Shown here one piece after another: positions 35,533 through 45,190 of a stretch of 64,000 nt of DNA (its first letter is position 1; every line of letters begins with the position of its first letter). A model generated the notes under the pieces. The model did not search any database and had not been told where the DNA came from. It saw nothing but the letters and a program-made list of their open reading frames with translations. The position numbers and the translations under genes are program-made. This stretch comes from Larimichthys crocea (lineage: Eukaryota; Chordata; Actinopteri; Sciaenidae). The stretch covers positions 78,258 to 142,257 of the forward strand of contig NW_020852345.1 of the NCBI RefSeq assembly GCF_000972845.2, read 5' to 3'.

Positions 35533-36678
35533 AAATCAAATCAAATCAAATCAATTTTATTTGTATAGCCCAAAGTCACAAAGTACATTTGCCTCAGAGG
35601 GCTTTACAATCTGTACAGGGAGTGACACCCTCTGTCCTTAGACCCTCGGTTCGAGTGAGGAAAAACTTGCCCACAAAAACCTTTAACAGGGAAAAAATGT
35701 GGAAGAAACCTCAGGAAGAGCCACAGAGGAGGGATCCCTCTCCCCAGGACGGACAGACGGCAATGGATGTCACGTTACAGGACAGATCAACACAAACATA
35801 TTGTACAATTACAATGACTGACAAATGACAATGAATTACAATGAATGATAAAATGATTACAGTAGCAGATATGGTAGCAATAATGTATAGCTGAAGGCTC
35901 TGGCCCTCAATCTACTTTTGGAGACTATAGGAACCACAAGGAACCCAGCGTCCTGAGAGTGCAGTGTTCTAGAGAGGTAGTAAGGTATTATGAGCTCTTT
36001 AGATATGAGGTGCCTGACCATGAAGAGCTTTGTAAGTAAGGAGAAGAATTTAAATTGTATTCTAATTTAATAGGGAGCCAATGCAGGAAGCCAAAATGGG
36101 AGAGATGTGATCTCTGATCTTGGTTCCTGTCAGAACACGTGCAGCAGCATTCTGAATTAACTGCAAGTCCTAAGGACTTATTAGAGCACGCCTGATAACA
36201 AAGAGTTACAATAGTCCAGCCCAGAAGTAACAAATGCGTTGGACTTCGTTTTCTGCATCCGCTTGAGAGACAATGCGTTCTATTTAGCGATGTTACGTGA
36301 GTGGAAGAATGCAGTCCTCGAAATTGTTTATGTGGACGTTAAAGACAAATCCTGATCAAAAAAAGTCTCTAGAAAGAGAATTTCTGGAGGTGTTTTCGGT
36401 CCAATTAAAAGAACTTCAGTTTTGTCTGAATTTAACATCAGAAAATTGTAGGTCATCCAACTTTTATATCCTTAAGGCATGCTTGGAGTTTAGTTAACTG
36501 ATGGTTTCATCAGGCTTGATCGATAATATAATTGGGTGTCGTCAGCATAACAATGAAAATTGATAGAGTGATTCCTAATAATGTTCCCTAAAGGAACCAG
36601 AATAAACTGAATAGAAGTGGTCCAAGAACAGAACTGTCTGGGACTCCATGACAAACTTTGGTATGCATGGAGGATCGA
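35533..36678 (-). mobile_element. LINE A, 3' part (L2-like, minus strand)
   Basis: The 3' terminus is the (TCAAA)n tract at about 35533-35555, the reverse of TTTGATTTGA. It is followed inward by a 3' untranslated region and then reverse-transcriptase coding sequence. Near 36540-36600 the minus strand encodes [20 protein letters not shown] and TQLYY, with the catalytic YADD pair intact. Upstream the element is interrupted at 36679 by LINE B and resumes at 39653. Stops and small indels elsewhere show it is inactive. Confidence 0.88.
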
Positions 36679-36900
36679 ATCAGAATCAATTTTATTCGCT
36701 ATGCAAGTTTTACACCAACACAGAATTACTGTGCTGGATTGAGCACTACACAGAACACACATATATGGAAAAGAAAAGATAAACTAGTATAGAAATAAAA
36801 TAAAATAAGGGTATAAAATATAGAATATGGAGGAAATTGATATGTACAGTACAGAAGTGCAAATCAGTGTCATAAAGTGTCATGTGCAAAGTTCAGTGCG

Positions 36901-36948
36901 ATTGCTAGGTGGGGCGTTTTTTTTTTTTTTTTTTTGGGGGGGGGGGGT
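36901..36948. repeat. T-run / G-run in LINE B 3' region
   Basis: A long homopolymer T stretch runs directly into a G stretch around 36918-36948. It is prone to sequencing and assembly error, and marks the boundary between LINE B coding remnants and its 3' untranslated region. Confidence 0.85.
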
Positions 36949-37494
36949 TAATTGAGTGACAGTGTCATTCTGAGTCCTTGGCCCTGTGGAAAGGACAATT
37001 GCAGGGGGTTAAGCTTTTCCCGTGGCGCAAGGTTTTGGTCTCTGCCAGAGGGGAGCAGCTGGAGGCAGAAGTGTCCAGGTGGGAGTTGTCGGCCACAACT
37101 TCCCACTCGCTCACGGACCTCAAGGTGTGCAGTCCTCGAGGGACGGCAGGTGCAGCCTATGACCTTTCTCAGCACCTCGGATGATACGCTGTAGTCTGCA
37201 CTTGTCCTTGGCAGTGGCCGCAGCAAACCAGACGGTGATGGAGGAGGTGAGGATGGACTCAATATGGCATGTGTAGAATTGCTCCATCATTGTCTTTAGC
37301 AATTGAATTTTTTCAGCTGCTGCAGGAAGTACATCCTCTGCTGTGCCTTCTTGATGACTGAGCTGATGTTCAGCTCCCACTTGAGGTCCTGGGAGAGGAT
37401 GGTGCCCAGGAAGCGAAGGACTCCACCCTGTTGACCTGGGAGTCACACAGGGTGATGGGGGGGAGTGGGGCTGGATCCTTCCTGAAATCAACAA
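36948..37494 (-). pseudogene. LINE B reverse-transcriptase C-terminal domain
   Basis: Minus frames read MEQFYTCHIESILTSSITVW and CRLQRIIRGAEK, then LLPSGRDQNLAPR. These match the post-palm region of L2/Rex1 LINEs, where FY-C-IESIL---I--W is characteristic, ending in a block that normally reads close to LLPSGRRYRS and SFFPQA. Two overlapping frames are needed, so at least one indel is present near 37120-37200. Confidence 0.8.
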
Positions 37495-37945
37495 CCATCT
37501 CCACTGTCTTTAGAGCGTTAGCTCCAGGTTGTTCTGGCCACACCAGGTCTGTAGTCAGACTCATCCCCACCAGAGATGAGCCCAATAAGGGGGTGGTGTC
37601 GCTTGCAAACTTCAGGAGTGACAGATGGGTGACTGGAGGTGCAGCGGTTGGTGTATAGGGAGAAGAGCAGAGGGGAAGGATGCAGCCTTGAGGAGATCCG
37701 GTGCTGATGGACCGGGAGTCAGAGACTTGCGTTCCCATCTTCGCCTGCTTCCTGTCCGACAGGAAGTCTGTGATCCACCTGCAGGTGGGGTCAGGCACTT
37801 TCAGCTGGGAGAGCTTGTCTTGGAGCAGGGCCGGGATGATGGTGTTGAAGGCAGGGCTGAAGTCCACAAACAATTCCTGGCGTGGAGTTTGGGGAGTCCA
37901 GATGCTGGAGGATGAAGTGGAGGGCCAGTTAACTGCGTCGTCCAC
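37495..37945 (-). pseudogene. LINE B reverse-transcriptase palm, active site mutated
   Basis: The minus frame contains FVDFSPAFNTIIPALL, which covers the first catalytic aspartate motif, then STGSPQGC and finally LLKFASDTTPL. The last should be FADDT: the first aspartate of the catalytic pair is changed to serine (AAGCGACACC on the coding strand). This alone would abolish polymerisation. The 191-codon open frame is the second longest in the window and continues to about 37370. Confidence 0.85.
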
Positions 37946-38519
37946 AGACCTGTTGCTCTGTAGGTGAACTGCAGGGGTCCAGGAGGGGGTCGTGATGTCT
38001 GACGCTCAAAGGACTTCATTACCACGATGTCAGAGCGACGGGTCTGTGAGTCGTTCAGCCCTGATGGCTGGGCTTGGGCACGGGGATAATGGTGGAGATT
38101 GAGTCAGGGGGCACGGGGCATGTCATCAGAGAGTGTTTTGAAGATGTGGTGAACACCGAGACAGCTGGTCAGCGCAGTGCTTCAGCGTGGCAGGGAGACA
38201 GCGTCCGCCCTGCTGCTTTGCGGGGTTCTGTCTCTTGAACACTTTGCCTGAATGGAGAGAGACAGCATTACGTTGGTGTTGATGGTTGATGGTGGGGGGG
38301 GGAGGGGAGGGGACTGCGGTGCATGAGGGGTGTTACAGAACTTTCCCATTGCTTTCAAATCTACAATAGAACTTGTTCAGGTCGTCGGCCAGACGGGGGT
38401 CGTTGGGGTGGGGGGGGCTCTGGGCTTGTAGCTGTTGATTTGCCTGAGCCCCCTCCAGACAACGCAGAGTCGTTAGCAGAGAATTGGTCTTTCATTTCTC
38501 TGAGTACAGTCGTTTAGCA

Positions 38520-39641
38520 TCCCTCACCGCCCTGCTAAACAACTTTTTCGACTCCTTGAATTTGAATTTGTCCCCACTCCTATACGCTTCCTCCTCTTCT
38601 TAGACCTCAGACTTCGGAGTTTAGTTGTAAACCAGGTTTGTCTTTGTATAGCTCACCCTGGTACGTGTTGGTATGCAGGAGTCCTCCAGAAGCTGATGTA
38701 CGACGTCACAGCCTCTGTGACCTCATCCAGGCCGTTTTGTAGCGTAGCAAACACTTCCATCAGTGCGTCCAAGTTGCCCTGAGATCCTCCACAGCCTCAC
38801 TGGTCCACTGTTTGGATGTCTCACTGCAGGTTTACAGAGTGTATTTGGGGAGTTTGGCTGAGATTTCCTTTGTTGAAGACGATAACTAGGGAATCCGGTG
38901 AGTTCGCTCCACTTTCATGATCTGGTCTGCGAGCGCACGCGGGCTTCTTAACGGGGGCCGGGCGGCAGGTATACACCGACCAGAATAAAGGACGTGAATT
39001 CGCGTGACGAGTATAAGGGTTTACAGTTTATGAAAATGATTCCAGGTTGGGGGAACAATGTCTCATAATCACCGACACATCCACACACCAGCCGCGGTTG
39101 AATAAAAACAACTACCTCCTCCCTTCTTTTTCCGGAGAGGGCTGTGTCACGGTCCGCTCTGAGCAGCTGGAAGCCGGCTAAGTCGACACAGAGTCCGGAT
39201 CACACAGCTAGGTCTCGGTAAAGCCACACGCCGAGGAAAAAAAGGAAGTCTCTGTTTTTCGCCATGGTTAGCTGGAGTTTGTCCATTTTGTTGTACAGTG
39301 AGCGCACGTTAGAGAGGAAAAACTTGGCAGCGCGGGCAGGTTACCTCGTTTTCTGAGGCGGACGAGCGACCCGGCGCGTTTTTCCCCCTCTTGCGCCTTC
39401 GGTGACGTTTCAGAGCGTAAACAATAACAGAGGTAGCGTTGATCAGTATGTCGCCGAGTTCTGCCTGGGACAGAAAAGTGGGGATCAGTCTGGCAGGAGT
39501 TGTTCCTTTGATTTCAGGAGTTTCTTCTCTTGTTAGAGAAATCCTTAAATCTTGGCAGAAGACAGAGTTTACGAACAAAACAAAACAAACGAGGGCGCTC
39601 GATCCCACCGAGGCGGCCATGTACGGCCCCATTGACGCCAT
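38520..39641 (-). pseudogene. LINE B endonuclease region and 5' frame
   Basis: The 5' frame (39309-39641) starts MASMGPYMAAS and runs into a basic RRRKRGK stretch. A frame change then gives FFLSNVRSLYNKMDKLQLTM near 39255-39318, the standard start of the AP-endonuclease-like domain. Further on, DTALSG and FTSFILVGVYLPP (about 38950-39000) are recognisable endonuclease landmarks. Several frameshifts and a missing segment around the ETWL motif show decay. Confidence 0.75.
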
Positions 39642-39652
39642 TGACGTGAAGA

Positions 39653-39935
39653 GATCGATCTAAGAAATACGACTTAAACCAGCTTAGGGCGGTTCCTTTG
39701 ATGCCAATTTGATGTTCCAGTCTCTGTAAAAGAATTTGATGGTCAATGGTGTCAAATGCAGCACAAGATCTAACAGGACAAGTACAGAGATGAGTCCTTT
39801 GTCGATGCCATTAGGAGGTCAGTTTGTAACTTTGACTAATGCGGTCTCTGTGCTATGATGCACTCTAAATCCGACTGAAAATCCTCAAATAGACTATTGT
39901 TATGGAGACCACCAATGATTATGATTTTTTAGTTC
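39653..39935 (-). mobile_element. LINE A, 5' part of the interrupted copy
   Basis: The minus strand encodes AFDTIDHQILLQRLEHQIGI followed by KGTALSWFKSY. This is the reverse-transcriptase segment that immediately precedes the part left at 35533-36678, so the two blocks are halves of one element split by LINE B. Further upstream, NNSLFEDFQS is the usual start of the domain. About 30-40 bp of LINE A at the junction is missing or unrecognisable. Confidence 0.85.
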
Positions 39936-40040
39936 TAGTGTGAATGACGTGTGAGTATCCCCCACATACACACACAAACACACAGAACATTTATTCATGT
40001 TTAGCCTAATAACTATAATATTAATATTTACAATCAACAT
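39936..40040. other. Unique sequence with short CA tract
   Basis: A short CACACA stretch near 39967-39985; otherwise AT-rich. Confidence 0.4.
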
Positions 40041-40860
40041 TAATTGTAAGTTGTGAGGAAACATTTACATAAATTAATATTACCATATTGCCCAAAGTCA
40101 GCTGAGATCACCCTAACCCTCGGCAGGATAAGGGGTAGAAAATTAATTATTAATAAATTTTACCATAAAACTAATGATAGTAAGTATGACATTTGTTGTG
40201 ACCGTTTTATTAATTCTCTATTTAGTTTGAATTCAGTTTATTTAATCTTAGTTTCTTCAGTCCTATTAATATTCACATTTGTATTCATAATGTTGATATT
40301 GAATCAAGTTTTGTAAATCGATTAAACATGAACATAAATTAAATTTTACCATATAGACTACTAATGTGATAGATCTATTTAATTTGAGAATACCATCATC
40401 ACAACAACATAATCACATTTGTATTCATAACGTGATATTGAAGGTAAATCCATGAAACGTTAAAATTGTAAGTCAATTACACTGTTATGCTAAACATGTA
40501 ACTTCACAAAAATGCACAGAATTAGTTGTGTAACGCATACAGTCCATGGTGTTAATGTACGTGTTTTCATATCTTTTATAGTTTTAGCTTGGCGATTAAC
40601 TGACTTCCGCTTGAGACTTCCGGTATGGCGGCAGACAGGACAATTAACCAGTCAATTAATGTTACGATAAACATGTAACTGCACAAAAGTACGGGATTGT
40701 GTTATGTGTAAACTATACATCTGTGGTGTAAATGTGCTTTTTTTGGGGGTTTTTTGTTTTATTTTGAAACTACTTCCGCTTTGGACTTCCGGTATGGATT
40801 GGATATATTGCGGCGCTCTTGTCGGCCATCTTGCCTGCGAGAAGTAATCCTTGCTAAAAT
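40041..40860. repeat. Diverged tandem repeats with promoter-like motifs
   Basis: CACATTTGTATTCATAA occurs near 40273 and again near 40414. GTCAATTA followed by TAAACATGTAACT occurs at 40472 and 40651 (period 179). Each of the latter units ends in GACTTCCGGTATGG (CTTCCGG at 40617-40623 and 40786-40792). After the second comes GGCCATCTTG at 40824-40833. CTTCCGG is the core of ETS-factor sites and GCCATCTTG a typical YY1 site; both are common in vertebrate and transposon promoters. No open frame follows in either direction. Confidence 0.6.
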
Positions 40861-41749
40861 CTGGCTCATCCACAATATCTGACAACACGATACAGCATAG
40901 ACATTTCAGAAAATGAATAACCTGTGGTCAAGAAATTGTTATCGAGTTGGTATCAGCCAGCTCCCCCTAAATCTTTTTTTTTACATTTCAGTAACATAAG
41001 TTTGTGTCCCCAAACACAGGCCCACAGATCAAGGCCTGGGCCTCACCTTTGGCCTGGTAAAAAAAACGCTCAATGGGATAATTGTGTCACCCAGAATTCA
41101 TGTCTGATCATTTTAGATGACCTTAATGGATGAATAAGTGTTTAGAAAGAATGTCATAAGCATGATCAAAGATGCTATCCTGAGTTCACATGTGTTCCAG
41201 CACAAACAAGTTTTCTTTCTGCCCTCTAAATCAGAGTTGAGGGCAGTGGGGCAAGAAATAAACAGATTTGAAAAAGCAATCAACAGCCTCCCCCCCGCCC
41301 CTCCCGCCACCACCAACCAACAAGCTGATTTGCATCTGATCCCAGATCATGTTTTATTTATCAGTAATCACAACCAATCAGGGAAAAAATAATCAATGAA
41401 GGCGCGAGGCAGGAGCGATATCCGCCATCTGGGGGTCGTGCTGATCCCACCACCCCCTGGCAAGGCACACACACACACACAGGCATGTAGCCACAACATA
41501 CAAGGTCCAACGCAGATAGATTCACACATGTATGCACAAACACACATGGGAAGAGAAATGAAAGAAAGAAATAAATGCAGACATGCATGGAGAAAAACAC
41601 ATATTCACACATGCATGGGACACACAAGGTTCAACAACAATGAACCCTCACACACACACACATAGTCCCCTTTCCTCTTGCTTGTCATAGGCCCATATTT
41701 AGGTGACTGATATTTTTCTTCCCCTACCAATGAGCTCCAAGCAAGTCCA
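40861..41749. other. Unique sequence with CA tracts
   Basis: CACACA tracts lie at 41467-41480, near 41540 and at 41650-41661. C-rich tract CCCCCCGCCCCTCCCGCC at 41291-41308. No gene recognised. Confidence 0.4.
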
Positions 41750-42060
41750 TATGGCCCGGATCAAAGGTGTTGGCTGTTGCATGCTTCTGCTTTATTGCCA
41801 GCCGCTGCTGTTAATTAGGAAACAAGATCACAGGCAGTATTAAAATCCAATTAAATTGATATGAACAGATTGCCAAGTGATGTTCGCTAATGTATAATTG
41901 AGCACCATGCAAATTTCTCTGGCTGCCTTTTTGTTTGCTGTGTCTCTGCCTCTATCTCCCCAGCCCACAATGAGCAGCCAAGCTTGAAACTTTTCCCTCT
42001 GCTCGTCACCAGCTCAAAGATAACAAGGTAATGCCCTGAGATGGAGGCTATTGCTTTCAT
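41750..42060. promoter_or_regulatory. Candidate conserved noncoding element (strongest texture in window)
   Basis: Repeat-free sequence with GTTGCATGCTTCTGC, TGCTGTTAATTAGGAAAC, AATCCAATTAAATTGATATG and GAGCACCATGCAAATTTC. ATGCAAAT is the octamer POU site, and TTAATTAG and CAATTAAATTG are homeodomain-type cores. All frames are short. This is the pattern of a deeply conserved developmental enhancer, but conservation cannot be tested from one sequence. Confidence 0.4.
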
Positions 42061-42915
42061 CAGTTAAAGTGATATCCTCCCAATCATCTCCAGAGGGTGT
42101 GGAGGGGCTGTGGAGGATGGAAGGGGTGCCAGCAGGGCTGTATCCCAGGATGTTATGCCTCAATCTGGCCTGTCTGGACATGACATTTGAAAGTGGTATG
42201 TTATACCGTGTGTGACCTAAAATGTCACACGTTATTCACAGAATGATTTTCTAAACTGCAAGCAATATCATCTATATAAAACTATACAGTAGTCCACTGG
42301 TTCCAACCTGGGAGTCAGGATGTTCTGTCACAAGATGAGTCAGAATGTCATCGAACTGTCATTGTCACTGGCCATGATGGTGATAACAAAATCCTGTGTG
42401 AAGATTCCAACTGGCCACAGTTGATGAGGAAGAAGTTCCTATTGGACTCTAATCTGCAGTCTACTTGATTGGCCGCCTCCCCAAGATCCCAAACAGAGTC
42501 CAATGAGATGACAGAACCCCAGAGCTGTCCCTTAATGGCAGCTGAATGTTTTCCTGTTTTTTTTTTATCCAGTGGCAGCTGATAATAACTCATTCATGAT
42601 TTTGAGTCAGTGGCTGGAATATTTGTGATGTTTACCATAAAATCTTGCAGGTGCCAGTATTATTATTAAGTGTACCATGGTAGCTTCTTGATGATCTTGA
42701 TTGTTATTGCGTATTGATCCATAAGGTAAACCACCTTAAATAAGTTAAGTGAAAACAAATGACATTTCATTCATATCACAGGCTAGGATGAGTTTCTAAT
42801 ATGCTGTTTTAATTTTACATGTTAAAGGAAGCAAAATCTGTAATCACTTCAACACTGTGTGTTTGAGGTATATAATAATTATAATAAGGGTATTCATGTA
42901 ACACTGTCTATTATA
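42061..42915. other. Unique sequence, no gene seen
   Basis: The 81-codon minus frame at 42348-42593 has no recognisable domain or splice sites. Confidence 0.35.
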
Positions 42916-43029
42916 TCAAATCAAATCAAATCAGATTTTATTTGTACAGCCCAAAGTCACAAAGTACATTTGCCTCGGAGGGCTTTACAATCTGTACAGG
43001 GAGTGACACCCTCTGTCCTTAGACCCTCG
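42916..43029 (-). mobile_element. 3' end of LINE A family, strongly 5'-truncated
   Basis: Starts with the (TCAAA)n terminal tract and continues through GCCCAAAGTCACAAAGTAC to CTGTCCTTAGACCCTCG. It is nearly identical to 35535-35648 but stops abruptly there. A typical truncated LINE insertion of about 115 bp. Confidence 0.88.
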
Positions 43030-43415
43030 CATAAAATATTGCAGAATCAAATATTCAGCCTCAGGCCTTTAAAAATAATTCCAATGAAACAAGGTGAACA
43101 TCATGCTTATGTGAAGTGGTCATGTACAAAGAATGATGAGGGGTTGCAAGTGGACAAAGCTTTATAAACTAAAAAGCTTATGTTTATTGTTATGATCAGT
43201 TTGGGGTTTAGGAGACCCAGGCCCCTCTTTGACAGCTCAAAATATGTTTAATATTAACTGATTAACTTAATACTTCATGAATTTCTATTATGCACTAATC
43301 ACTTGCGAATCATACCTTTTTTGACACAGCCTAAACCCTCCCAAAGCCCCAATAACTCAATTATCCTCTGTGGTTAATGTTCATCACAGCAAGAAGGTTC
43401 ATGGTTCAATTGGTT

Positions 43416-43448
<33 letters not shown>

Positions 43449-43630
43449 TATACTGTGCATTTCTATGTCTGTGGAAAACTTTTAGGAAAACTTAATACAA
43501 ATATTTCCAATGTATAGCCCATATACAAACTTGAATGTCCTCATTTGGTGTAACAACAGTTCTTTGTGGTTATTTCTTTCGTGGAAAAGGAAACCACAGG
43601 GTCACCACTTCAGTAACTTTATCTTTAATG
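43030..43630. other. Unique sequence with (TA)n tract
   Basis: A (TA)n microsatellite lies at 43416-43450. No gene seen. Confidence 0.4.
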
Positions 43631-44010
43631 CAACAAAATGGACGAGCTAACACGGAGCTACACAGAGTACCGGGAATGCAGTCTGATGTGCTTCACAGAG
43701 ACATGGCTGTATAGGGACATTATAGACCAGAACGTCTTCGTTGATGGCTTCCACTCTGTCCGACCATGATTGCATAGAGAGTGGTAAGCGGAAAGGCGAG
43801 GGGCTTGCCATTCCAGTTAACAGCAGATGGTGTAATCCCGGTAACATCACAACTTAAGAACAGCTCTGTAGCCTGGATGTTGAACTGCTAGCCGTTGGAC
43901 TCCGTCCATACTATCTGCTGAGAGAGATCCTGCATGTCACCATCGTTGTCCTGTCCATCCCTCCCTCTGCAAACCAACATCTGCTCAGCACTAACATACA
44001 TATCTCACTG
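43631..44010 (+). pseudogene. L2-type LINE endonuclease fragment
   Basis: The plus strand opens NKMDELTRSYTEYRE and reaches CFTETWLYRD, the landmark with the catalytic glutamate of AP-like endonucleases. After a stop and frame change it continues as GLAIPVNSRWCNPG and then DVELLAVGLRPYYL, ending near VTIVVLSIPPSAN. The order matches the first part of the LINE endonuclease domain. The rest of the protein, including the whole reverse transcriptase, is absent, and the 3' tail follows within about 70 bp, so this copy has a large internal deletion. Confidence 0.8.
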
Positions 44011-44078
44011 TAAATTTGATCTTTATTTATATGTATATATAATATATAATATATATATATAAATTTATTTATTTTGTT
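44011..44078. repeat. AT-rich microsatellite
   Basis: TATATA-type tract between the endonuclease remnant and the LINE 3' tail, at the deletion junction. Confidence 0.8.
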
Positions 44079-44191
44079 CTTAATAGATGGTTACTTGTTT
44101 ACATATGTTGTGTTTGTTTGTTTGTATACCTGGAGTATTGTAACAAAAATAATTTCTCGCTGGGATTATTAAAGTATTTCTGATTCTGATC
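44079..44191 (+). mobile_element. L2-type LINE 3' tail
   Basis: Same sequence as 1648-1770: TTAATAGATGGTTAC, GGAGTATTGTAACAAAAAT, GGGATTATTAAAG, ending TTTCTGATTCTGATC. Together with 43631-44010 it forms one internally deleted LINE copy. Confidence 0.82.
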
Positions 44192-45000
44192 TATATATTC
44201 AAACATAAATCGAATTACAGAAGAAGCAGAGGACTGGCACGTACACAAAGGACGCTCCAGAAGAAAGTGAATTTCTTAAGGAATGTCTACCTTTAACACT
44301 GATCTTGTCAACTTACTCTAACATGGCAGGTCAAGTCAGGTTATGGGATAGGACACATTAAGGATTAAGGATTAAAAAGTGGATTATGAAGGCTTCTCCT
44401 GTCTCAGGATTTGTGACATATTCATGCATGGAGATGTGACTGGTCAGACGAAGAAGTGAAGGATTTTTCTTTAAGCTGGTCCAGCGACTGACTGGCAGAT
44501 TTTAAATATGAGGCTTAGTCCTACTGGAATGATGAATGACATCAATGAAGATCAGGTTGTTAGACTTTGTCTGCAAGAAAAGCTGTCACTTTCCCCTGTT
44601 TCTTGAATGACTTATTTGGATCTCTTGATGTAATAGTTTCCAAACTGACACGTCTGTTCCATGGGTATTTGAGTTTTTGAGGAGGTTCTGGAGATCATTC
44701 CGGTTCATTTAGAGACATCTTGGTATCATTATGCAGGAGTACTCAGGGACAAACTTCCTTCTATGGGATATCAGGGACATTTGTGGATCATTGTGAGTTT
44801 TCTAGAGATTTCACAGTAACCTAATTTACTACGTCCACCAGAGGTCTTTTAGGGTAATCTAAACAGTCGAAGAAGAAGGGTCCTACAGGGGCCTACTGAG
44901 GTTATTGTGCACATTTAGATTATTTCCCAAAACCCATTAGAGTTCTTGGCACTTGGCACAGAGACCAGTTTGATCAAGTAACAGTAAGTATGTGACTTCT
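44192..45000. other. No gene recognised
   Basis: Possibly degenerate repeat sequence; no family, ends or exon identified. Confidence 0.3.
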
Positions 45001-45004
45001 CAAA

Positions 45005-45190
45005 GCCTGAAAGCCAAGAATCTTGGTGTTATGTGTGATTATAGCGTCTCTTTTGACCAGCACAATTAATCTATTAAGCCTCGTAGTCCATGTTTGTCCT
45101 GTCAACAAGAATACTGTAATCTTTCTGAGAATCACTGCATTTCATGAACCCTCACTTTGTTTTTGTCACCCAAGTGCACATGAGTCCAGG
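45005..45190 (+). pseudogene. LINE reverse-transcriptase C-terminal scrap
   Basis: One plus frame reads KAKNLGVMCDYSVSFDQH, matching the block NLGV-FD--LSF--HI that follows the palm in L2-type LINEs. Stops follow at once. The context around it is too decayed to define element ends. Confidence 0.5.

Larger units (their letters stand above)
36679..39652 (-). mobile_element. LINE B, near full-length L2/Rex1-type element, minus strand, nested in LINE A
   Basis: The 3' end carries the GAATCAGAATCAAT tail (the reverse of the TTCTGATTC microsatellite). The 5' end is near 39652. The 2.97-kb element retains an N-terminal endonuclease region, a reverse transcriptase and a C-terminal region, all broken by frameshifts and stops. 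It splits LINE A, and GATCGA is present at both junctions (36673-36678 and 39653-39658), a candidate short target duplication. Autonomous activity is excluded by the damage. Confidence 0.88.

Noticed and set aside
35370..35828. 152-codon plus frame near 35.4-35.8 kb
   Set aside because: Its second half is the antisense of the LINE A 3' untranslated region; the first half has no domain.
37431..37967. Plus-strand frames over LINE B
   Set aside because: They are antisense shadows of the minus-strand reverse transcriptase.
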